Assembly: GCA_013396525.1 (NCBI GenBank)
Contig: VWYX01000395.1
Coordinates: 298,183-362,182 of the forward strand
Direction of reading: 5' to 3'
DNA: 64,000 nucleotides
DNA from: Chaetorhynchus papuensis
Taxonomy: Eukaryota > Chordata > Aves > Passeriformes > Rhipiduridae
The notes beneath the pieces are model-generated. The model had not been told where the DNA came from. It did no database searches and saw only the letters and a program-made list of their open reading frames with translations. Below are positions 12,901 through 23,800 of this stretch, piece after piece (within the stretch, counting starts at the first letter, position 1; each line of letters begins with the position of its first letter). The translations under genes and the position numbers were made by a program.

Positions 12901-14247
12901 TAAAACGGGACGGTTCCCTTCAAGCATCTAAATTTGAAGGTGGCCCGAGAACGCTCACAAAGGAGGACAGTTACCATCAACTCCTCTTTAATTACAGATC
13001 TGCTTGTTCACCTTTCCAAATCCGTCAAACCTTCTGAAAGGGAACAGGAGACATTTGAACTTGCAAACTTCAAAGGACTGTTTAGGATAGCTTTGAAAAG
13101 AAATAAAGATCAATTGGTTCAATAAATTTTCTCACTATGGAAAGCATTTTACCTCTGAAAATCCAAGGAGGAAGAGAGCAAATCTTTAATAGAAGAGGAG
13201 GCAGATATATGGACTAAAGGACTGCTACCTTATCCAAGCTATTCACTTTTGTTATATTAGTTCTCACAGGAGAACAAGTTTCCAAAATTTCTCTAGGGTT
13301 TTATACATATTTTCACTCTCTTCTTCTCTCTGCTTTGCTAATTCATGCTGCTGAAGTAAACTTTTCCAACATCATCCTTATGGACAGTGCTCTTTTCTGA
13401 GCACATCCAAAAAGCAAGGCACCTTCTGCTTACAAAAAAAAAAAATTTGGCCTAAAATTGGAGAAATATAAGTCAAATTCAAGTAAAATTTTTACACTTA
13501 GATACTTATGCGTCTGCTTTTATTCATAAAGTATTTTGGGGTCCTATTCATTCATATTTTAGAAGCTTGTCACTTCTTTTTGCTGTCATTTTAATGGCCA
13601 CAATAAAAAGACATTTGCTGCTCTCCATGTTTCCTTCCTTGGGTCAGTTTGTCTTTAAGGGTTGTGTCCACATCACGGATGTGGGTGAGAACATCCATTT
13701 CCCATCCCAGGTGCCTTCTCAGACTATAAACCAGCAAGTGAAGAATATGAGAAACAACCACGAAGGAGGGGACTTCTCTCACGTTTCTCATCTCCACACT
13801 TGCCGCTAAGCTTCTTCTGTGGGCAAATCAAGGAACTCAGCTTGGAAAAACACCTCTGGCAGCAGCTATGGATTCCTATCCATGATCATTTTTAAAAATG
13901 TCATTAACAGAACAGAGGAGAAACAATAATTCTTCGGTCCCTGGAGTTCTGTAAAGCAGAGGAGACCAGAAGCAACCAAGGAGCGATTGAAGATATTTCA
14001 CATCCAGAAGCTCCAGAAGAGGCAGGAATATCTGCCAGGATCTGGTTCATCAGGAGACACCCTTTGCAGTCCCCTGCTTTTGACAAGTTGGCATCCTTCC
14101 CCTCTGCCTTACCTCTCCATAGAGAACCATGGAATAATTTGGGCTGGAAAGGCTTCTTTGTTGGTGTATTTTCCTGCTAAAAGGTACTTCTTTTGAAGCC
14201 AGTAGAAAGATGCTGTATTTATTACCAATAAAAATGTTTTGCATTCT

Positions 14248-14375
14248 GAGAAGGAGAAGGAAGAGAAGGAGGAGGAGGAGGAGGAGGAGGAGGAGAAGGA
14301 GAAGGAGAAGGAGAAGGAGAAGGAGAAGGAGAAGGAGAAGGAGAAGGAGAAGGAGAAGGAGAAGGAGAAGGAGAG
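14248..14375 (+). repeat. GGA / GAGAAG polypurine microsatellite
   Basis: About 128 bp of pure purine. It starts with mixed GGA triplets and continues as a long run of perfect GAGAAG hexamers. The Arg-rich frame on the plus strand and the Leu-rich and Ser-Pro-rich frames on the minus strand are read-throughs of this repeat and not proteins. Long polypurine tracts of this kind can form triplex DNA. Confidence 0.95.
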
Positions 14376-16796
14376 CTGTCAGTAAGGTCCCTCTGTGCAC
14401 AGATTATTGTTTTGGTAAGACAGATCTCAGCAGTTCCTATCAAAACCTTTTTGGCAGAGAAATAAGCTGATATCCTTTGGTTCTTAGAAAACAATTCTGC
14501 ACATCAACAATGCATAAACAGCTGTCCCAGCTGAATGCCTCTCTTTACAAGGCCTTCAGCATGTCACTGGTAATTAATATTGAAATTAATATTGAAGCAT
14601 TTCAATTCCAGGAGTGTAAAAATAAGTGGAATCTCATTTGTTTTGGGCCCAACGGTGCAAATGTCTTTGCTGTATCAATATGGCAATCAGTGATTTCACT
14701 ATGATAAACTTAGAAAGGTTTGGCTTAATTTGTCTGTATTCATTTTTGGAGAGGTACATTGCAAAGCTCTCTTTTTTTAGTGCTCTCCCTCAGCTTTTGA
14801 GGCCAGAAAAAGGATTCCTGGTTTGTAACGTTATACATGGGTTTTCTTCGGAGGAAAATTCCATGTTATTGTGAGATACATGGGCATATAAGTGTGAAGA
14901 ATCTTGTGCTTTATATCAGATGCAAATAAGCACTAAGATTCACAGCTTTCATTGTTGTTCTTAAAGCTTTTTTTTCTGAGATTATTGTTTAGGTCTGAGG
15001 GAGATTTTTGATATCAGTGCTCAGTGGTGGCAGGGTGCTCACGGGGAAGGTTTCCAATGGAACTCAAAGAGACTTTTTTCAAAGGCATTTTTCTGTGATA
15101 TCTCATATATTGCCCTGCCTGGCTACAACTTTAATATATTTACTTCTCTGCCCTTCTGAATTCATATTTACAGGTGAGGCCGTGAATCAAAGATTTGATG
15201 GCAAATATCAGTTTGCTGTAACAGCTTTGTTGTAGAGATTTTTTTTCACCCTGAACTGCTCTGGATGGGAGAAGACCTTCTGAAAGCTGGGGGTGTAACC
15301 ACATCCTTGATTCAGACAATTATGAGAAACACTTAAGCCTTGTCGACTGAACTAACACCAGCCCCATTCCAGCACCGGGCCCGTGCAGCCATCTAAAGGG
15401 AAGGCACGTGTGGCCAAAGGGATTTCTTTGCCCATTGTTTTCCAGAGGGTTGTACATCTGTGGGAGAAAAGCAGAGAAGAAAGTGGAAACGTCAGGAAGT
15501 AAAGCAGGAAATCCAAGAGCTCACAAAAGGGCTCGAAACAGGGAGGGATTGGGGGCTGGTTAGTGCTGTTCAGGAGTATGAACAAAACATCCCCTCTAGC
15601 ATGGTTTTCATGCTTGTGGTGACTGAGAAAAACAGATTTTGTACATTCTTTGTAATTAAATACGATTACCTTGAGAAATGTCAGCAGGCCCTCTTCTGAA
15701 TGCTGAGGGAGTAAGTGTGAAGCAGCTTCCAAATAAAAATGGAGTTCACTGCTGTTCTTGCTGAGGCAAACAGGAAACAAGAAGGCCTTGTAGAAATGAA
15801 GTATCAGACCTCTAGAAAGTGGTGAAACAAGGAGCCAGAAATGTGTCAGAATTACCAGAATATAATCTCCGGATGGCAAATGAATGATGCTCAAAGAGAG
15901 CATCCATGCTTAGAAAGTGGAGAGAAAAAAAGGTGTTGAGTCAATTTGGAAACAATTCCTGCTTTGTGACTTAGTTATTTGATGTGGGGGAGCTCTTCAT
16001 GTTTCAAGCACAACTCTTGCTTTTTATGAAGAGACAGCCACAGAAGTCCCAACATAATCACCAGAGGCCAGGATATTTTACATGAAGTTGTTGAACAGAG
16101 CTATGATGGGCTAAAGCAAGGATTAAAGGAACTAAAAGATCTGCTTCAGATATAAACCAAGAAGTCACAGACTAGGCCGTGTGTCTTCTGTCTGGAAGCA
16201 AGCAAATGAAAACTTTGCCCAAACCCCTCAATTCACCGTCCTCTGCCTCATGAAAAGACAATGACATTCAAGCCCAGTTCAAGTAATGTATCAGTGACTG
16301 GGAAAGGAACAAAATATTTGCATAATTTGTACAATTTCTACAGAACATTGTTTTTTAGAAGTACAAAACTGTGAGGAAATGGTTCTACAAAGTGCTAGAA
16401 ATGGCACCGATGGAAAGACTTTTACCATGGGGAGGAGGTGAAGGAGATGAAGAAAAGGTACCTTGTGGAGTGTGGGAAAGAGATGGTGCAGAAGAACAAG
16501 CTGAAAAGATAATTTTTGGAAGTACATACCCCAGCTGCTCAATTCTTGTTCATACCTGGCAATTGGGCAACTCTACGGAATGTGCAGTTAAGTGATTTTA
16601 AGGGAGAAAACAGATGGTTAGTACACCAGATTGTTAGGGTGGGCTGGGGAATTACTGATCCCAAACTGAACAGCATGCTTGGTTTGTGAATGGAGAGACA
16701 TCCGAGGGGTTGGGAGAGGGAACTGCGCTCCAAAATGCACAGCAGGAATCTGAACATTGAAAGGCAACTGATAATCAGCTTGAATTAAGTACAGCT
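14376..16796. other. Intergenic DNA, no gene seen
   Basis: No RNA gene or convincing coding region. The longest frame (minus strand, 15352-15903, 183 codons) has no domain that I recognise, no start context of note and no neighbouring splice structure, so I treat it as chance. A short AT-rich direct repeat (AATTAATATTGA-type) lies at 14572-14597. Confidence 0.55.
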
Positions 16797-16900
16797 AATC
16801 ACTGAATCACAGACAAGTGGAGAGATGGGGAGCTCCGGAGGGCATCTGACCCAAGCCCTGTGCTCAAGCAGGGTCATCTAGAGCAGGTAGCCCAGGAGAA
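16797..16900 (-). mobile_element. CR1 LINE 3' fragment
   Basis: The plus strand reads from a degraded tail (AATCACTGAATCACAG) into a GGGCATCTGACCCAAG... GCTCAAGCAGGGTCATCTAG core. These are words shared by the reverse complement of avian CR1 3' ends, so the element lies on the minus strand. It is 5'-truncated, as most CR1 copies are. Confidence 0.7.
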
Positions 16901-19439
16901 GGCAATTAATTTGTGGTGAGCATCCTCTCCGGGCTCCAGGGTGACAACAGCAATAGCTTTGTGCTCTGGAGTATGTGAAGTCTGCAGAAACTCTGCAGCC
17001 CGCAAAGGGGTAAAGTTGACATCTTCCTCAAAAAACAGAAAAGGAAAAAATCCTGGTAACAGCCTGTACAATGGAAAGGTGTAGATTCTCTCAAGAACTT
17101 TTTAAAAGAGGAGACATATCTTGATGTTTTAATCCTGAGGAGAAAATGGCTCAAATCTCCTTCCTTCTGTAAGGTATCCCCTATGGTTCTGGTCCAAAGA
17201 AATAAAACGGGATATAGAATACAACTGGGATCATTATCATGAATAGGATTTCAGCCTGTCAGTGTCTGGGAACTAACTGTGGAATTCAAGGTTGCTCAAA
17301 AGAATATTAAGCAATGAATGTCTGTAATGAAAAGCATTTCAACAAGAACATTAAAGTTTCTTAAAAGATCGGAAAAAAAAAAAAAAAGAAGAAGACAAAT
17401 CCCAAAGCCATCTCCTTTGAATTGCTGCAATGAGACTGAGCAAAGAAAAATTCTAAGAATGTGGATGAAATTGTTTTAGGTTCATGTGAAAATCATCACT
17501 TACCTACAGTAGTTAAAATGCCATTGTGTTCAATCAGTTAATTATTTTTCCTTTTGTCTCCCCTCTCCTTTCTATTTCAGTGTTAGTATTTTAGGCTTTG
17601 TTGGGATGAAAACTAATGCTGAAATAAGGATATTAATTCGCGTGTTAAGCTTAACTTCATTGCTGTTTCCTATTGGAAAGTGGTTAAAACAATATTCCTA
17701 CAAGCGTGAAATACAGCTCAAAACCAAGGCAGGAGCAAGCAGGTGTTTTGTAATTAGTGATATTCCTGTATCACCCACAGCAATTACCTGCTGCTCCTTT
17801 AGGGCAGGGAGTTGGGCCTGGAAAAGAGAGGCAGGAAAAAAGAATGAGAGGAAAAATTGATAAGAACTGAGGTACAGCAAAGCAAGGGATACAGCCAGCA
17901 CAAACATTTGCCCTTGAGGAAAGCTGGGAGTGAAGAGTAAACGTTTGGTAGGAAATGGACTTGGAGCAGGGGTGAAGACGCATCTTTGTGTCATGGGACA
18001 CAGGAGTTTGTTCATTTTCTTTAGACCATCAGGACTGTATCAAAAATACCTGAAGCAGTCAGTAGTCATTAACTTTACAACAGCAATTTTAGGGGAGAGA
18101 GAGTGAGAGTGGGTCTTGGTTTTATTACAAGTTAAGGCAAAGTCCATTTGAAAGCAGCGAAAATAAATATTTTTCATTTATTTATTTAGAAACTAGACAT
18201 GAGGGAAACAGTCTCAACCTTCAGCTGTCTGTGATCTTTCCTTGCCAGTCGGGCTTGCTGACACTTTACTTGCCTTGCATTTTGTTCCTGGAGCTGGAGA
18301 GCTGGGAGGGCTCCATGCATCCCCCTTTCCTGCCCAGTCAGCTCCTGCCTCTGGTGAGAAGTGAAACTGGGAATTGAGATGGGGAGCTGGCAGAGCCAGC
18401 AAGGTGTCTCCAAAACACCCCTGATGCCCAGGAGGCAAAACTTAATTTTCTTCCCTGATACAAGCAACTTTCAGAAGGCACCCTGGATCGATCCTGCAGC
18501 AGTTTGGGCCTTGTGTGGCTCCCAGGAGAGTGAGCAAACAGAAAACCTGAATTCTGTTTCTTTTTCTGTCTCTCTGTTTCCTCTGCACAGTGGCTCCTGC
18601 CATGAGACTGCCTGATTAAATCTGTGAAGATCCCAGAACTATTTTCAGTTGTTTTGTAAAAGCAGGAAAATTTGGGAACATGGGTTGTGGTTTCCCGTAC
18701 TCTTCTTTAAACCTAGGTCTATTCTGTGTGCACCATAATTTAATGTACATCCTTTAAGGGTCTTTTCACATTATTTCAGCATAAAGGAGAACAGAGATCA
18801 AGGAATTTTGACTTTCTTATTCAAACATAGTTTCCTCCTTTGTTGGAATATTACAGAAAAGGATACAAGGGTAGAAGGAACGGAGCACAGTATTTGGTAT
18901 AAAGAACACCCTTCTCGTTTTACCTTTATAAGGATGTAAGCAGTGCTAAACCTAGGCTTGGTCACCTCATTCTGTGGACTCATCTTACTCCTCTCTCCCA
19001 CAGATTTCACCTCCTAGTGAGTGGAAGGTTTTTCACTACCTAGTTTTAAATGAGCACATTTAAATGAGCACATTCAACAGCAGCCCACAAGAAGGCCTTT
19101 TTTCTCCTCAATGTGACCAGGAATGGGATTCACACCTGTCTGCTTCTATGTAATGTCAGATTTAACTTACAGATCTTTTGTTAAATTCAGATGGAGCATT
19201 TCTTTCAGTGCAGTCTTTCTTTTCTCCAGCTCTCCGCTATCAGGGCCTAATTCTGGGAAGTGAAGAGCACAAGGCCAAGCCTCACTGAAATGACCATTAT
19301 TTGTGCTTGTCAAGCACATCTCAATTTCTGTACTACTCTGTCATCTCCTGGATACCAAGAGAAATATTTAAAGCTCAACCCCTTGCTCAAAATTGAATCT
19401 ACGGTGTGGACTCTCCTCAGCTTTGAAGAAGTTAACTTC
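16901..19439. other. Intergenic DNA, no gene seen
   Basis: Ordinary AT-rich sequence with an A-run at 17372-17386 and a 14-bp exact tandem duplication at 19045-19072. No ORF here has recognisable domains. Confidence 0.55.
19045..19072. repeat. 14-bp exact tandem duplication
   Basis: TTTAAATGAGCACA occurs twice head to tail with no mismatch. Confidence 0.9.
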
Positions 19440-19700
19440 CAGAATCACAGCAGAAAAATAAGAGAAACCAGGCATTGTTTGGGTTGGAAGAGACCTTAAA
19501 GCTCATTCCATTCCACCCCCTGCCATGGGCAGGGACACCTTCCACTGTCCCAGGTTGCTCCAAGTTCCATCCAGCCTGGCCTTGAATACTCTCAGGGATG
19601 GGGCAGCCACAGCTTCAGATGGGGCAACCTGTGCCAGGGCCTCCCCACCCTCACAGGGAAAAATTCCTTCCCAGTATCCAACCTGAACCTACTCTCACAT
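19440..19700 (-). mobile_element. CR1 LINE 3' fragment, longest in window
   Basis: The plus strand carries the reverse complement of a CR1 3' region. GGGTTGGAAGAGACCTTAAA begins at 19481, followed by a CCCCTGCCATGGGCAGGGACACC-type block, a CAGGTTGCTCCAAG block, a CCAGCCTGGCCTTGAA block and a final CCAACCTGAACCT. The tail repeat at 19440-19470 is eroded. The element is oriented minus, the same as the gene, and lies just beyond the proposed FGF3 polyadenylation signal. Confidence 0.9.
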
Positions 19701-19779
19701 CACATTTGAGTCTTCCTCTAAGAGAGAATTCATCAGTTGGTAAACAGATTTATACTGCCAAAGCCTGACTGATGCAAAT

Positions 19780-20472
19780 GCCACTCTACTAACATTCATT
19801 TATTTAAATGACAAGGTCAGGTGTCTCGGAGCTTTAGTTTAACAAAATCAAGGATAATCTCATGATATGTACGTCTACTAAAGTGTTTGAAGTAGCTGAC
19901 AATCTTACTTCTCTTGGAGAGTCTTAGAAAAAGTATGATTGATAACAGCTGGTCATAAAATAAAAATAAATATATGTAAATTAAAAAAACCAAAACAAAA
20001 CACCAGTTTTCTAACTCCTGTATTATGTAAAAATAAGAATGTAGCCTCTTATGGCCAGAAGAGCCATGAAAGTGCTATACCTTCTCTGTGGACATAAATT
20101 TGGTAAGTGTAAAATATTCACGTGCTCAGGGAGGGCAGCATCACTGAGATAATAGCCTATGGCAAGTTAGAATGAAAATACTTGAAATAGTTTTTTTTTT
20201 TTTAAGAAAAGAAAACGTGAAAGTCATTGACAAAATTATGACACCCAGCTAATTTACCTTTGAGTGTGTCTCAGCTTATCTCACATCTCTTTCCCCACAG
20301 GTAACAATCCTACAACAGCTAAAAGAAAGCGATGTGGTTTTGGGTTCTAGTACACAGTGTATAAAACTGCCCATGTTAATGCCTCTCGTACAATCACAGC
20401 TGTTAGTTTTTTTAGTAGCATTTTGAAGGCTCTCAGTCCCTCCCATCCCCAACTCGAGCTCCCCCCACCCCA
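19780..20472 (-). other. FGF3: Probable FGF3 3' UTR
   Basis: This runs from the TGA (20,475-20,473) to about 20 nt beyond the first AATAAA on the minus strand (19,804-19,799). That gives about 690 nt, free of recognised repeats, AU-rich on the mRNA sense and with ATTTA-type words near 19,960-19,990, which are common in short-lived growth-factor mRNAs. The end is inferred from the signal alone. Confidence 0.35.
19799..19804 (-). other. Candidate polyadenylation signal AATAAA
   Basis: Plus strand TTTATT at 19799-19804 reads AATAAA in the FGF3 sense. It is the first canonical hexamer that I find downstream of the stop codon and lies before the CR1 element. Confidence 0.4.
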
Positions 20473-20805
20473 TCAGTGTCCTCTCCTTCTGCGCTGGTTC
20501 TTGCTTGGGGCCTTCAGGAGACTCTCCCGGTATCTGAGGTTCGTGTGGAACAGCCGGACCATTTCATGGTCTTTGTTATCCAACACTCTGGGCAGAAAGA
20601 GAGAGGATTTCTGTGTCCTGCGGGTCTTAAAGCCCCTCCTGGGTCGTCCCTTGCCATTAATTGAGACGTACCAGAGTCTCTCAGCGCTGGCTTTACGCTT
20701 GGTGCCGGCCCTGCTGGGAACAGTCCGGTATAGACGGGAGGCGTAGGTGTTGTAACCCAGCTCGTGGATCCTCTCCACAAACTCACACTCAGAGTTGTAG
20801 TTCTC
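20473..20805 (-). CDS. FGF3: FGF3 coding exon 3
   Basis: 333 nt including the TGA encode residues 122-231. It follows the acceptor TTTGCAG|GAGAAC, not the upstream in-frame ATG codons. It carries the end of the FGF signature (C128), the heparin-binding and nuclear-localisation-like basic region, LPRVLDNKDHEMV and the C-terminal polybasic tail. Mammalian FGF3 is known to be routed to both the secretory path and the nucleus. The basic tail here is compatible with that, but I cannot show it. Confidence 0.97.
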   Translation of the reverse strand, partial: ENYNSECEFVERIHELGYNTYASRLYRTVPSRAGTKRKASAERLWYVSINGKGRPRRGFKTRRTQKSSLFLPRVLDNKDHEMVRLFHTNLRYRESLLKAPSKNQRRRRGH

Positions 20806-23800
20806 CTGCAAAGGAAACACGACAAAATCTGAAACAAGACGCAGTTTTAGGACAAGGACAGCAACACACTCGGGAAGAAAACCGCAGGCTGGTGCTACAA
20901 AAGGCAGGAGGGAAGAGCTGAGCCTGAACAAGGTGCTCCCTGGCAGCAGTGTGAGCACACTCTGTGCATCAGAGACCCCAGGAAGAGGCCCCAAAACCAA
21001 ACTGAATACAAAAAAATGACATGTGAATAGGGGTGAATAGCTCTGCTGATTGTGCAGCTGTAATTTTTTTTGGTGCTTATGAATTTAATGCAGTTGTGAA
21101 CTGGACAGGTGATTTAATTGCTGCCTATCAACCTCTGCCATCTATTGAAAAGGCAAGATCCTACAGTGTAATGTAAAATGTGTCTCTTCAATTGGCGTAT
21201 TAGATACACTTGTAGTCTGTTGCATCCAGTCCATGATTGATATTTGAGCAGTAACCTGCACCTTTACGGAGCTTCTTTGTCAGCATAACAAAGCGAAAGC
21301 ACACTCTGCCTGCCAGTGTGTTCCTCCAAAATGCCAGGCTGCTCCTTTATCACAAACCATAAGGCAGAATATGCACCCGTCCCAGGAGCTCACATTTCAC
21401 ATGATCTGTCCAAATCTGCCCCTTTTCACCTGCTCCTTGACTGAGAGAGCTCTGCAAAAGCCTGGCACAAGGAACTCCTTGCTGCTCCCTGGGAGCAGGT
21501 GAACCAGCACAAAGGACCTTCCACACTGTCCACCATTCCTCAGCCCCAAACCCATCCTTGCTCTACCCGTGGGATTAAGATTTCAGGATCTAACACGTGT
21601 GAAGCACAGAGGCAGAAGGGAACTACCACAATGGTTTTATATTTTTCGTTGTCTGGAGGACGTGGAAAGGGCACAGGTAGCTAGGCTGAGGCCAGAAAAG
21701 CCCTCAGACCTCACTAACAACATATCTTTAATGCTGTTCACTCCCCAGAAATGCTGATGGGCATTTAACAAGATTTTAAAAGACTCCACATGTCCCAGCT
21801 TCCCAGCTGTGAAACGGAAGCGCCCTTCCTTGCAAGGACAAGGTTTTCAGATGCTGTCGTGCTGGAGACCACGCAGCCACCAGATGTAGGTGGGTTTGTC
21901 CTGCTGCCTGCTTCCCTTCTGGCTGGGGGGAGAAGGTTTATCACACAGGATAAATCTAGAGGATTATGATGATCTGCTAAGGGCACAAAGGAATCCTGCA
22001 GGCTCAACAAACCCATTTTGTTTACATGGGGAAATTGGTGAACCGAGGGATAACGGAGTTATTCCACTACGATTTCATAAAATGCTCCCTGAGTTATGCT
22101 CCCTGAATTGGTCAGATTTTTGCAACAGGGGTCTTGCACAGGGGCTTGGGCCAGCAATGTCAGTAAAGTTGTTGGACAGTTTTCTTCAGACAAGCAAAGC
22201 CAGTTAGTTCCTCCTGAGCTGAGCCCTCACCCCTTCAGACTCCTGTGAAAATGCTGGAGTGGAATAGCTTTCCCTGGCTTGTCCCTCCGGCTCTGAAACA
22301 CAGGTCTGAAACAGCCTCTCTCAAACTGGAGCTGGAAGTGGACAAATTATCTTTTCAAGTTATACAGAAACCTTTCATGGCTGACATTCTTTGGCACGAG
22401 ACAGATGAACAAACTTCAGGATGGCCTGATGCTCCTCACACCAGAGAGGGAAGTCCAGGAGAAAAGGAGTCTCAGAGCTATCCTGCTCCTGGCTTTTCTC
22501 CACTTTAAGAGAGGAGCTTTTTGCTCAGAATTTGTTTAGTCTTATTTTAATTCACTTTAAGTAATCTGAAGGAAAAAACCTCAAACCTGTTTTGAAGAAG
22601 AAAGAGAGAAAAATAGGGAAGAAAATGGAAAAATCATCCTTCCAAATAATTTCTTTGGGTCAGATGCTGGCTTTGAGCTGATGGAGGAGGTCCATCAAAA
22701 AAGATACCCATTTCAATCAGAATATTAACCAGAAGCACAGAAGTGGACAGCCTTAACTTCGGCAAGCAGAGCTACCCTCACTCCTCTTCATCTGCATTTT
22801 GCTTAGCCAAAATCGTTTGTGGTCTGGTTCTCCGCAGCAGCAAAGAACCCTCATCTTTACACACAGGCCCCTTAATCAGGGAGCATCACGTGTGAAATTG
22901 GGTCGTAAACACTGCCAGAACACTCCTGAAAAGGTGGAGTTAAATGTGTCAAGCTGGGGAGGCATCGGAGCTGATTGTGTCACCTAGGCTGGGTTCTCAT
23001 GGGAGAAGGTCACATTGCTCAAGGGGATGTCCTGCTGCTCAAATCAACAGAGGTACATCTAATGACTTCTAGGAGGGAGCAAATTTCACCTCAGCCGTAT
23101 TTCCCCTCTCCAAACCTGCTTCCATGCCCCAGGATTCACGGGGAAACTGCACAGTTTGGCTGTCATGTAATAAGAGATAACAAGATTGCCAGGGATGTAA
23201 TCAAAGACAATGGGAGAAATTCAAGTAGGGAGATAATGTGTATGGTACACGCTGACAAATATGCCCTGGTGTGTCCCTGAGTGTGAAGAAGTCTAAGCTG
23301 AAGTATTTTATTCACTCAGGGGAAATACTGTCTGGGCTGAAAAGGCAAGGCTGCCACTTATATCAGCACACCCCAGATTTTATCTCACAGATCAGGGCAA
23401 AAAATTAGGTCAAAGGAGTAAAATAAGGTGTTTATTTCCACCTTTATCTTCCTGCACCTTCTCCTTCTTGCTTTCCTTGCTACAGCCCTGCCTTTAGTAC
23501 CTGTAAATCCTTTCACTGCCTGCCCAAAAGCTCTGTGCAAAGAAACTCCCATCAGGAGGTTGCTTTCCTGTAGCATCAATGCTCAGTTGCTTCTGGACAT
23601 GCTTTACCTGACATGTCTCTGCCAGCATCCAAGACCCACATAAAATACAGACAATTCTGCCATTCCACATACCTGTGGCAGTCCAGGCAATAAGAAAGTA
23701 AGACCACAGCTTTTCTCCACTTTTAAGAATATACTGATTGATTGCCTGTAAAAATTCCAGGCAAAAACTTCTTGTAACATCACTCTTCTCTGGAAATGTG

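Larger units (their letters stand above)
6098..14247. other. Intergenic DNA, no gene seen
   Basis: This is AT-rich single-copy-looking sequence between the artefact block and the GAGAAG microsatellite. Open frames here are short (the longest are about 120-166 codons), overlap on both strands and show no family motif that I recognise. It contains an imperfect 29-bp tandem duplication at 6699-6756, a possible CR1 tail near 9889-9930 and short A-runs (9430-9475, 13433-13445). By synteny in other amniotes it would be part of the FGF3-FGF4 interval. Confidence 0.6.

Noticed and set aside
14120..14155. Possible CR1 tail (GAACCATGGAATAATTTGGGCTGGAAAGG-like words)
   Set aside because: About 30 bp only, and the following CR1 core is absent, too short to call.
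14050..14494. Leu-rich, Arg-rich and Ser-Pro-rich proteins
   Set aside because: They are the different frames of the GAGAAG microsatellite.
15352..15903. 183-codon minus-strand ORF
   Set aside because: No domain, no splice context, and an overlapping plus-strand frame of similar quality.
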